64,000 bases of DNA. Source: Pseudomonas fragi. GTDB taxonomy: Bacteria > Pseudomonadota > Gammaproteobacteria > Pseudomonadales > Pseudomonadaceae. The notes below the pieces were generated by a model. It saw only the letters and a program-made list of their open reading frames with translations, made no database searches and was not told the origin of the DNA. A program made the translations under genes and the position numbers. Positions 56,907 through 64,000 of this stretch are shown here, piece by piece (the first letter of the stretch is position 1; each line of letters opens with the position of its first letter). The stretch covers positions 2,418,001-2,482,000 of the forward strand of contig NZ_CP104861.1 of the NCBI RefSeq assembly GCF_025426255.1. Direction: 5' to 3'.

Positions 56907-56925
56907 CAAATAATAATCATACATA
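56907..56925. promoter_or_regulatory. Probable Fur box between pmsG-type gene and sigma factor gene
   Basis: GCAAATAATAATCATACAT matches about 12 of 19 Fur positions, including the ATAATCAT core. It lies in the divergent promoter region. Confidence 0.5.
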
Positions 56926-56977
56926 TTCGCATTAGTCAAAAGCTGATCGCGGGTGGATTCGTCTCAGGAGAGGTGTT

Positions 56978-57496
56978 GTGAACAACGGAGCGTTTGCGTC
57001 CAAACAGCAATTCGAAAGGCTGTATGTCGACCATCACCGCTGGCTGTGCAGCCTGCTGCGGCGCAGGCTGGGCAATTCGGCGGACGCTGCGGATCTGGCC
57101 CACGATATCTATCTCAACCTCATCAAGAAGGGCTGCGTGCCTTCGATTGAAGACTCGCGCTGCCACCTGACCCAGATCGCCAAAGGCATGGTGATTGACC
57201 TGTATCGTCGCCGTCACCGCGAAGCCTGCCACCTGGAATCCCTGATGCAGCAGGCCGAACCGCTGGTGCCGTCGGAAGAGGTGCGGGCGCTGGCCACCGA
57301 GGCGCTGGTGCAAATCGATGACGCGCTGCATGCCAAACCGCCCAAGGCCCGCGAAGCACTGTTGCTGTGCAAGCTGCATGGCATGGGCCATCGGGACATC
57401 GCCGCCGAATTGAAAGTGTCGGTGTCCTCTGTCGAAAAATACATCGCGGCGGGCCTGCGGGCCTGTCATCCCTTCGCATCGGCGACCGGGCCGTGA
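56978..57496 (+). CDS. ECF sigma factor, FecI/PvdS group
   Basis: The 172-residue protein starts at GTG 56978 (AGGAGAGG just upstream). Region 2 is YVDHHRWLCSLLRRRLGNSA, followed by DLAHDIYLNLI and HLTQIAKGMVIDLYRRR. Region 4 is LCKLHGMGHRDIAAELKVSV and SSVEKYIAAGLRAC. It probably switches on genes of this siderophore locus during iron lack. No FecR-type anti-sigma gene adjoins it, so control is likely by Fur alone, as for PvdS, or by a distant partner. Confidence 0.9.
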   Translation: MNNGAFASKQQFERLYVDHHRWLCSLLRRRLGNSADAADLAHDIYLNLIKKGCVPSIEDSRCHLTQIAKGMVIDLYRRRHREACHLESLMQQAEPLVPSEEVRALATEALVQIDDALHAKPPKAREALLLCKLHGMGHRDIAAELKVSVSSVEKYIAAGLRACHPFASATGP

Positions 57497-57517
57497 ACAA
57501 TTAAATCCGCAGCGCCA

Positions 57518-57574
57518 TTGAGGGTTTTGCCGCGTTGTTCGGAATACACGGTATGCACCGTGCAAAACGCTCAA
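57518..57574. repeat. Inverted repeat before the exporter genes
   Basis: TTGAGGGTTTTGC and GCAAAACGCTCAA are inverse copies with one mismatch, 31 bases apart, between the sigma factor stop and the first exporter gene. No U-run follows. It could be a regulator site or an attenuating structure. Confidence 0.5.
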
Positions 57575-57632
57575 ACGCAAAGGACGCCAGGCACGCCACA
57601 CGGTGGCCGGCAGTGGTTATTCAGGAGAGCTC

Positions 57633-59411
57633 ATGAGCGTTAAAGACACACCCGTCGGTTCGGTATCCCAAGTATTACGCCCTATTCGTGGGCGGCTGAT
57701 ACTCGCCGCGGTACTGGCCGCTCTTGGGACCATGCTGACCATGGTGCCCCTGGCTGGCATCGCCCACATTGCGCAACTGGCCATGAGTGAAGCAGCCAGT
57801 TGGGTCCAGCTGCAAGGCCCAGTCTGGCAAGTGGTGGGTGTCAGTCTGGCCTGCCTGTTCCTCGGCATGACCTTGATTTCGCTGGGGGAGATGGTCGCCC
57901 ACCTGGCCGACAATCACATCACCGGCCACCTGCGCCAGGCCATCACCCGTCGGTTGGCCAGGGTGCCGCTGGGTTGGTTCACCAGTCGTGCTTCGGGTGA
58001 GGTCAAGCAGGCGATGCAGGATGACATCGGCACCTTGCACAGCTTGACGGCGCACTTTTTCACCACCCTCGGCCGTACGCTTGGGGCTGTGAGCATCGCT
58101 ATCCTTTACCTGTTTGCCATGGACTGGCGCATGGCGATTGTCTCGCTGTTGCCATTCCCGCTGTTTTTCCTGTTTTTCACCCGCGCCACCAAGGCCAGTG
58201 GGGCGAACATGCAAGCATTCGGCGCCGGCATGATGCGCATCAACAATGCCGTGGTCGAGTTCGTCAACGGCATTCCCGTGGTCAAGGCATTTGGCGCCGA
58301 GGGCAAGGCCCATGGCAGCTACCGGGGTGCGGTGGATGCCTTTGCTGCTGCGTTTACCGACTTCACCCGGCCACTGGTCAGTGCAATGGCCAACGCCCAC
58401 GCCATGATCACGCCCGTGGCGGTACTCGGCGTGGTGCTGGCCTTCGGTACGCTGGGGGTGAGCCAGGGCTGGCTGGCCCCGGTAGACATCCTGCCGTTTG
58501 CCCTGGTTGCCCCGGGCATCTGCGCGCCGCTGTTGCTCCTGAGCTATATCACCCACGACCTGAACAACGCGACCGCCGCCGCCCAACGCGTGCAGACCCT
58601 GCTACAAACCCCTGTGCTCGAAACCCTGCCAAGCACGTCAGCACAATTGCCTGCAAACGCTGAAATTCGCGTCGAACACCTGAGCTACCACTATAACGAC
58701 GAATCCCCGGTGCTCCAGGACCTGAGCTTCACCCTCAAGCCGGGCACCGTGACCGCCATTGTCGGCGCATCAGGTTCCGGCAAGTCGACCCTGGCCCGCC
58801 TGCTGCTGCGTTTTTTCGACCCTACCGAAGGGCGTATCACCTTGGGTGGTGTCGACCTGCGCCACATCGAGAGCACCCAGTTGTACCGGCGCATCGGTTT
58901 CGTGTTGCAGGAAGTACGCCTGATTCACGCCAGCCTGCGCGACAACATCGCCCTGGGCCGTCCCTCGGCCAGCCAGCAGGAAATCGAGGCCGCCGCGCGT
59001 ATCGCGAACATCCACGAACGCATCCTGGACCTGCCACGGGGCTATGACTCGGTGATCGGTGAAGATGTACAGCTCTCCGGCGGTGAGTTGCAGCGCGTCA
59101 GCATCGCCCGCGCCGTGTTGCTCGACCCACCCGTGTTGGTACTGGATGAAGCCACGGCGGCAGCCGATGCCGAGAATGAGGTGAAGCTGCAACAAGCGCT
59201 GTCGCGATTCGCCCAGGGTCGCACCCTCATGGTGATCGCTCACCGGCTCGACACGGTGATGCACGCCGACCAGATCATCCTGATCGACAACGGCATCCTC
59301 TGCGAGCAAGGCACCCACGCCGAGTTGCTCGCACGCAAAGGCCGCTACGCCAGGCTGTGGGCGTTGGGCGGTTATGAACAGGCCAAGGAACAGGCGGTGT
59401 CGTCATGCTGA
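57633..59411 (+). CDS. Siderophore-associated ABC exporter half-transporter 1
   Basis: The protein has 592 residues from the ATG at 57633 (AGGAG 6 nt upstream). A six-helix membrane domain (to about 330) is fused to an ATPase domain: Walker A GASGSGKSTLARL, signature LSGGELQRVSIARA, Walker B VLVLDEATAAADAENE. The architecture resembles YbtP/YbtQ and BarA/BarB of acinetobactin. It overlaps the next gene (ATGCTGA) and so forms a heterodimer with its product. Export of the siderophore is most likely; YbtPQ-like import cannot be ruled out. Confidence 0.88.
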   Translation: MSVKDTPVGSVSQVLRPIRGRLILAAVLAALGTMLTMVPLAGIAHIAQLAMSEAASWVQLQGPVWQVVGVSLACLFLGMTLISLGEMVAHLADNHITGHLRQAITRRLARVPLGWFTSRASGEVKQAMQDDIGTLHSLTAHFFTTLGRTLGAVSIAILYLFAMDWRMAIVSLLPFPLFFLFFTRATKASGANMQAFGAGMMRINNAVVEFVNGIPVVKAFGAEGKAHGSYRGAVDAFAAAFTDFTRPLVSAMANAHAMITPVAVLGVVLAFGTLGVSQGWLAPVDILPFALVAPGICAPLLLLSYITHDLNNATAAAQRVQTLLQTPVLETLPSTSAQLPANAEIRVEHLSYHYNDESPVLQDLSFTLKPGTVTAIVGASGSGKSTLARLLLRFFDPTEGRITLGGVDLRHIESTQLYRRIGFVLQEVRLIHASLRDNIALGRPSASQQEIEAAARIANIHERILDLPRGYDSVIGEDVQLSGGELQRVSIARAVLLDPPVLVLDEATAAADAENEVKLQQALSRFAQGRTLMVIAHRLDTVMHADQIILIDNGILCEQGTHAELLARKGRYARLWALGGYEQAKEQAVSSC

Positions 59412-61162
59412 AAACCTTTATTCAACTGCTCGGCGAAGACGCTTCGGTCCTGCGCCGCTATCTGGCGATGGCCCTGGTCTATGGCCTGCTCTGCGGGGTG
59501 ACGATTGTCATGCTGGTGCCGATCCTCACCCACCTGTTGGGTGGTGATACCTACGCCGCCGCGCAATGGCTGATCGCGCTGGTCATTGGTGTGGTTGCGT
59601 GCTGGGCGCTGCGGCGCAGCGTGGAAAAAGCCGGCATCCGCGTTGGCATCGCCGTGCTCCAGCGCGGCCGTCACCGCCTTGGCGACCATGTGGCGCAGTT
59701 GCCCGTAGGCTGGTTCAGCGCGCAAAACACGGCGCGGCTCAGCCATCTGGCGACCTCGGGCATGATGGAACTGGCGCAGTTGCCCGCACACGTGTTCACG
59801 CCACTGTTGACCGGTGTGGTTACGCCGGTGGTGATTCTTATCGCGCTGTTCAGCCTGCACTGGCAAATGGGACTGGTTGCCCTGGCGACCCTGCCGGTGC
59901 TGCTGGGCGTGTTCGTGTTGACTGCACGGTTGGGGCAGCGAGCCGACCACGACTTCCAGCACAACGCCGCTCTGACCAGCCAGCGGATGGTCGAGTTCGC
60001 CCAGGCGCAGTCGGTATTGCGTGCCTTCAATGGCGAGGACGGCGGTACACAGTTCCTCGAACAGGCCATCGGTCGCCAGCAGCAGGCTGCCAAGCATCTG
60101 ATCCACGTATCGGCGATGTCAGTGGTGTTCAATGCGTGGGCGGTGCAGGCCGGTTTTGCTGCGCTGCTGGTGGCTGCCACTCTGTGGCTGGGCGACCTGC
60201 TGGGCGCCGGTCTGGAAGTGGGCTCGGTCATCGCCGTGATGATTACGCTATTGCTGGTCAGCCGCTTCATCGACCCGCTGCTGGAAGTGGCCGGCTACAG
60301 CGAAGTGCTGCGCGGTGCCCGTGGCCAGTTGGGCGCCGTGCGCGAGATTTTTGCAGTCAAGCCACTGCCACAGCCACAGGCACCCGAGGCGCCTCTCGAT
60401 AGCTCCGTCGAGCTGTGCAACGTCAGCTTCGCTTATGCCGAGGGCCAGCCCGACGTGCTGCGCGATGTCAGCCTGCGCATCGAACCGGGCAGTATGACCG
60501 CACTGGTGGGCGCTTCCGGCTCGGGCAAGACCACATTGGTGCGCTTGATCGCACGCTTCTTCGATGTGACCCAGGGCAGCGTGATCGTCGGCGGCGTGGA
60601 TGTGCGCCAGATGTCCGGTGAGCAACTGGCCGGCCAGATCAGCCAGATCTTCCAGGATGCCTACCTGTTCCAGGGCAGCATTGCCGACAACATCCGTATC
60701 GGCAAACCAGCGGCCAGTGACGCCGAAGTGATGGAGGCGGCGCGACAAGCCGGCGTGCTGGAAATCATCGAGCGACTGCCCCAGGGCCTGGACACGCCGG
60801 TGGGCGAGGGCGGGACCCGGTTGTCCGGTGGCGAACGCCAACGGATCTCCATCGCCCGTGCGCTGATCAAGGATGCACCGATACTGCTCGTCGACGAAGC
60901 CACCGCCGCCCTCGATGCCGAGAACCAGGCCGCCATCGCCGAAGCGCTGGCACGGCTGCGTGGCAAACGTACGCTGATCGTTATCGCGCACCAGCTTTCG
61001 ACCGTGGTCATGGCCGACCAGATCCTGGTGCTTGATCAAGGTCAACTCAGCGAACAAGGTTCCCATGCCGAATTGAGCGCCAAGCCTGGGCTGTATGCCC
61101 ACTTTCTCGCACAGCGCAGGGCGGCAAAAGGCTGGCGGATCGCGGGTGAGGACGCTTCTTGA
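59405..61162 (+). CDS. Siderophore-associated ABC exporter half-transporter 2
   Basis: The protein has 585 residues of the same fused membrane-ATPase type: Walker A GASGSGKTTLVRL, signature LSGGERQRISIARA, Walker B ILLVDEATAALDAENQ. The membrane domain carries six hydrophobic segments. It overlaps the previous gene by seven bases and the next by four, so the genes form one translation-coupled operon. Confidence 0.88.
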   Translation: MLKTFIQLLGEDASVLRRYLAMALVYGLLCGVTIVMLVPILTHLLGGDTYAAAQWLIALVIGVVACWALRRSVEKAGIRVGIAVLQRGRHRLGDHVAQLPVGWFSAQNTARLSHLATSGMMELAQLPAHVFTPLLTGVVTPVVILIALFSLHWQMGLVALATLPVLLGVFVLTARLGQRADHDFQHNAALTSQRMVEFAQAQSVLRAFNGEDGGTQFLEQAIGRQQQAAKHLIHVSAMSVVFNAWAVQAGFAALLVAATLWLGDLLGAGLEVGSVIAVMITLLLVSRFIDPLLEVAGYSEVLRGARGQLGAVREIFAVKPLPQPQAPEAPLDSSVELCNVSFAYAEGQPDVLRDVSLRIEPGSMTALVGASGSGKTTLVRLIARFFDVTQGSVIVGGVDVRQMSGEQLAGQISQIFQDAYLFQGSIADNIRIGKPAASDAEVMEAARQAGVLEIIERLPQGLDTPVGEGGTRLSGGERQRISIARALIKDAPILLVDEATAALDAENQAAIAEALARLRGKRTLIVIAHQLSTVVMADQILVLDQGQLSEQGSHAELSAKPGLYAHFLAQRRAAKGWRIAGEDAS

Positions 61163-62103
61163 GTCGTGCAGCGTTAGCCGTCCTGTTTGTAGTGCTGTGC
61201 GGCCTGTCGCTGACGGTGGGGGTCAAACAGGTGTCGTGGGTCGAGCTGCTGAGCTTTTCCGATGATGCCTGGCTGACCTTCACCGCCAGCCGGCTGCCAC
61301 GCCTGGCCGCTCTGATCCTCACCGGGGTCGGGTTGGCCGTGTGCGGGGTGATCCTGCAGCAGATCGTGCGTAACCGCTTCGTCGAGCCCGGTACTTCCGG
61401 TGGGTTGGATGCCGCCAAGCTGGGCATCCTGATTTCCCTGACGGTAGCTCCGGGAGCCGGTGCCGCCGGTAGAATGCTGTTCGCCTTGGCCTTTTGCTTT
61501 GCCGCCAGCCTGATCTATGTCGCGATCATCCGGCGCATCCAGTTCAAGAACACCGTGATGGTGCCGGTGATCGGCTTGATGTACGGCAGCGTGCTGAGCG
61601 CCATTGCCGAGTTCTACGCCTACCGCCACAACATCCTGCAGAGCATGCAGGGTTGGATGCTCGGCGATTTCTCGAAGATCGTGCAGGGCAATTACGAGAT
61701 CATCTACCTGATTCTGCCCATTGTCGTGCTGACCTACCTGTATGCCCATCGTTTCACCGTACTGGGCATGGGCGAGGGTATGGCCAGCAGCCTGGGCCTG
61801 AACTACGCCGCCAACGCGGCGCTGGGCTTGATGTTGGTGGCCGTCACCGTCTCCGCCACGGTGATTACCGTGGGCGCGATTCCTTTCGTCGGGTTGGTGA
61901 TTCCCAATCTAGTGGCCCTGCACTACGGTGAAAACCTGGAGCGCACGCTGCCCATCGTCGCCCTGTGCGGTGCCTCGTTGCTGTTGGCCTGCGACATCCT
62001 CGGCCGCCTGCTGATCTACCCCTTCGAAGTGCCGATCGGTCTGACTGCCGGCTGCATTGGCGGTGTGGTGTTCCTGGTGCTGCTGATCCGGAAGTACACA
62101 TGA
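61159..62103 (+). CDS. Ferric-siderophore ABC permease 1 (FecCD family)
   Basis: The 314-residue inner-membrane permease starts at TTG 61159, overlapping the previous stop. It has about nine hydrophobic segments and the family patterns ASRLPRLAALILTGVGLAVC, QIVRNRFVEPGTSGGLDAAK and IPFVGLVIPNLVALHYGENL. With the next three genes it forms a system like BauDCEB or VctDGC for histamine/catechol-type siderophores. Confidence 0.9.
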   Translation: MSRAALAVLFVVLCGLSLTVGVKQVSWVELLSFSDDAWLTFTASRLPRLAALILTGVGLAVCGVILQQIVRNRFVEPGTSGGLDAAKLGILISLTVAPGAGAAGRMLFALAFCFAASLIYVAIIRRIQFKNTVMVPVIGLMYGSVLSAIAEFYAYRHNILQSMQGWMLGDFSKIVQGNYEIIYLILPIVVLTYLYAHRFTVLGMGEGMASSLGLNYAANAALGLMLVAVTVSATVITVGAIPFVGLVIPNLVALHYGENLERTLPIVALCGASLLLACDILGRLLIYPFEVPIGLTAGCIGGVVFLVLLIRKYT

Positions 62104-63050
62104 GACACATGGCTACCCGTTATGGCCTTTGGCTGCTGGTCCTGTTGCTGGCCCTTGGGTTCCTGTTGCTGGGCTCGGGCCTGGATTTCGATTACGTCAT
62201 TCCCAAGCGGCTTACCCGCCTGGCCGCAATGGGCATTGCCGGCGTGTGCATTGCGTATTCGTCGGTGATTTTCCAGACCATCGCCGGCAACCGCATCCTC
62301 ACGCCAGCCATGATGGGCTATGAGGCGATCTACCTGTTGTTCCAGGCGTTGCTGATTCTGGTGCTGGGCACCCAGAGCCTGGTGCTGCTGGGGCGTGACG
62401 GCAACGTGCTGTTATCGGTGCTGTTGATGCTCGGCTATTCGTGGCTCATCCATCGTTGGCTGTTCCGCGACGGCAGTCACAACGTGTACCTGCTGTTGCT
62501 GCTGGGGTTGGTGTTGAGCATGGTGATGGGCACCTTCACCCAATTCATCCAGTTGAAGATCAGCCCCGGGGAGTTCTCGATTTTCCAGGGATTCAACTAC
62601 GCCTCTTTCAACAAAGCGCAACCGGGGCAGGTGATCTATTCGGGCGTATTGGTGGCGGTGGTGTGTTTGATCGCCCAGCGCACGTTGCCGGTGCTCGATG
62701 TCCTGGCCCTGGGACGTGACCAAGCGATTTCCCTGGGGGTCGACTACCCACGCAGCGTGCGCCTGCAACTGGCACTGATCGCCATTCTGGTGGCGGTATC
62801 CGCCAGCCTGGTGGGGCCGACCGCGTTCATGGGCGTGTTCGTCGCCAACATCGCCTATGCCCTGGCCCGCACCACGCGGCACCGGGTCACCTTGCCCCTA
62901 GGCTGTGCGATTGCTATTGGCATTTTCATCATCGCTCAGTATCTGGTAGAGCAATGGTTCAACTACAACACCTCGGTGAGCATTCTCATCAACCTGGTGT
63001 GCGGTGTGTATTTCCTCGCGCTGATGATCCGAACCCGAGGCACGGCATGA
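62100..63050 (+). CDS. Ferric-siderophore ABC permease 2 (FecCD family)
   Basis: The permease has 316 residues from the ATG at 62100, which overlaps the previous stop (ATGA); a longer frame from 61965 lies within permease 1 and is rejected. Motifs include IAYSSVIFQTIAGNRILTPA, LALGRDQAISLGVDYPRSVR and GPTAFMGVFVANIAYALART. It should pair with permease 1. Confidence 0.9.
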   Translation: MRHMATRYGLWLLVLLLALGFLLLGSGLDFDYVIPKRLTRLAAMGIAGVCIAYSSVIFQTIAGNRILTPAMMGYEAIYLLFQALLILVLGTQSLVLLGRDGNVLLSVLLMLGYSWLIHRWLFRDGSHNVYLLLLLGLVLSMVMGTFTQFIQLKISPGEFSIFQGFNYASFNKAQPGQVIYSGVLVAVVCLIAQRTLPVLDVLALGRDQAISLGVDYPRSVRLQLALIAILVAVSASLVGPTAFMGVFVANIAYALARTTRHRVTLPLGCAIAIGIFIIAQYLVEQWFNYNTSVSILINLVCGVYFLALMIRTRGTA

Positions 63051-63829
63051 TCTCTCTCCAACACGTATACAAAACCTATGGCGCCAAGCATGTGCTGAGT
63101 GACGTCAGCGTGCAGTTCCCACCGGGGCAAGTGACCTCATTGATCGGCCCCAACGGGGCGGGCAAATCCACCTTATTGATGTTGATCGCCCGTCTGTTGA
63201 CGCCTACCCGTGGCGACGTACTGATGGGCGGCCGCAGCATCGCCGACGTACCGGTACGCGACTATGCCAAGCGCGTCGCCACCTTGCGTCAGTCGCCGGA
63301 TTTCAACCTGCGCCTGACCGTCGAAGAGCTGGTGGCCTTCGGGCGTTTCCCCTACAGCCGAGGCGCGCTCACCACCCAGGACCGGGTGGTGATCGACGAG
63401 GCCATCGAGTTCCTTTCACTGCAACCGCTGCGCCTTTGCTACATCGACGAGCTCAGCGGCGGGCAGCGGCAGATGGCGTTCCTGGCAATGACCATCGCCC
63501 AGCAAACCGATTACCTGCTGCTGGATGAGCCGCTCAATAACCTCGACATGAAACACGGTGTTCAAATCATGCGCGCCTTGCGCCGCTTGTGTGATGAGCA
63601 AGGTCGCACGGTGATCCTGGTGGTGCATGACATCAACTTCGCGGCCAATTATTCCGACCATATCGTGGCGATGAAAGGCGGCGCCATCCACCGTCACGGC
63701 CCAGTCGACCAGGTAGTGACTGAGGCCAACCTGCGCGAGCTGTTCGACTTGGATTTCGAGATTCTGCACAGCCAACAAGGCTTCGTTTGCAACTACTTCA
63801 ACCCATCACCTTCAAGGGAACTGACATGA
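63047..63829 (+). CDS. Ferric-siderophore ABC transporter ATPase
   Basis: The protein has 260 residues from the ATG at 63047 (ATGA overlap with permease 2). It has Walker A GPNGAGKSTLLMLIARL, signature ELSGGQRQMAFLAMT, Walker B YLLLDEPLNNLDMKH and switch histidine VVHDINFAANYSD. It belongs to the FepC/FhuC group and powers uptake through the two permeases. Confidence 0.93.
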   Translation: MISLQHVYKTYGAKHVLSDVSVQFPPGQVTSLIGPNGAGKSTLLMLIARLLTPTRGDVLMGGRSIADVPVRDYAKRVATLRQSPDFNLRLTVEELVAFGRFPYSRGALTTQDRVVIDEAIEFLSLQPLRLCYIDELSGGQRQMAFLAMTIAQQTDYLLLDEPLNNLDMKHGVQIMRALRRLCDEQGRTVILVVHDINFAANYSDHIVAMKGGAIHRHGPVDQVVTEANLRELFDLDFEILHSQQGFVCNYFNPSPSRELT

Positions 63830-64000
63830 GCACTGATCACACGAACAGATTGCGCGCGCTGCTGCTGACGATGGCCGTGGCGGCCGGGTTGCAGGGGTGT
63901 GACAAACCGGCGCCAGAGGCCAAGGCCCCGGTTGCGGCGCAGGCGGCCTATGCGCCGATCACCATCGAGCATCCGCTGGGCACCACCGTGGTCACTCAGT
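63826..64000 (+). CDS. Ferric-siderophore binding lipoprotein, cut by right edge
   Basis: Only the first 58 codons are visible. They give a lipoprotein signal (LLLTMAVAAGLQGC), an Ala/Pro-rich linker and ITIEHPLGTTVVTQ, the start of a class III (FepB/FatB-like) substrate-binding domain. The start overlaps the ATPase stop. The matching receptor is expected beyond the edge. Confidence 0.85.
   Translation, partial: MSTDHTNRLRALLLTMAVAAGLQGCDKPAPEAKAPVAAQAAYAPITIEHPLGTTVVTQ

Noticed and set aside
57675..58586. Minus-strand frame of 303 codons opposite exporter 1
   Set aside because: It is antisense to a clear ABC transporter; Gln/His/Gly-rich composition shows it is non-coding.
61965..62099. 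Upstream extension of the second FecCD permease
   Set aside because: It lies within the first permease; the ATGA overlap at 62100 gives the normal N-terminus.
1..64000. CRISPR array, rRNA or tRNA genes
   Set aside because: No regularly spaced direct repeats and no tRNA T-arm or rRNA sequence was noticed in the gene-free stretches; a dedicated scan was not possible.

Overview
The window looks like the chromosome of a fluorescent-type Pseudomonas. It has high GC and typical Pseudomonas gene families (SfnB/MsuE/SfnG sulfone use, an OsmC-YcaO fusion, a cis-3-hydroxyproline-type dehydratase). Several copies of a REP-like palindrome with the core GGGAGCGAGCCTGCTCGCGA are present, and the right end carries a pseudomonine-type siderophore locus. 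All assignments come from reading the sequence and from recalled family motifs. No search was run.

Layout. 1-3.5 kb: a TonB-dependent siderophore receptor cut by the left edge, and a divergent secreted adhesin-like protein. 4.1-7.3 kb: a fused HAD phosphatase/mannitol-1-phosphate dehydrogenase and an Ldh2-family imino-acid reductase. 7.4-17.1 kb: a hydroxyproline-type catabolic cluster on the minus strand (binding protein, AcnX dehydratase, two ABC permeases, ABC ATPase, proline-racemase-family enzyme, then DapA-family deaminase and MFS transporter). A FadR-type GntR regulator lies beside it, and a shared TCGTATACGA-like operator sits in front of both operons and the regulator. 17.5-23.4 kb: a LacI-type regulator, OsmC-YcaO-TPR, and a divergent lysR/lysA-like pair. 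23.5-28.8 kb: sugar-acid genes (zinc dehydrogenase, UxaA-type dehydratase, GntR regulator) and a DHA2-type exporter. 28.9-32.4 kb: a sulfur-starvation locus, sfnB (frameshifted) divergent from msuE-sfnG, with sigma-54 type promoters on both sides.

32.7-44 kb is lower in GC and looks accessory. It has a small lipoprotein, an orphan fimbrial-like protein, an internally deleted IS3-family element with both terminal repeats, a REC-EAL response regulator, a protein with apparently two ribbon-helix-helix motifs, and a complete chaperone-usher fimbrial operon (pilin, chaperone, usher, adhesin). A decay zone with an IS21 IstB fragment follows.

44.1-64 kb is the siderophore locus. pmsC-pmsE-pmsA-pmsB make salicylate, load it on a carrier domain and make histamine. 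A Cy-Cy-A synthetase, an N-monooxygenase and a PCP-C synthetase complete the assembly line. An ECF sigma factor, two half-size ABC exporters and a FecCD-type import system (two permeases, ATPase, lipoprotein binding protein cut by the right edge) follow. Likely Fur boxes lie in the divergent promoters. The best mechanistic oddity is that the two synthetases together reproduce the VibF domain order in split and partly decayed form.
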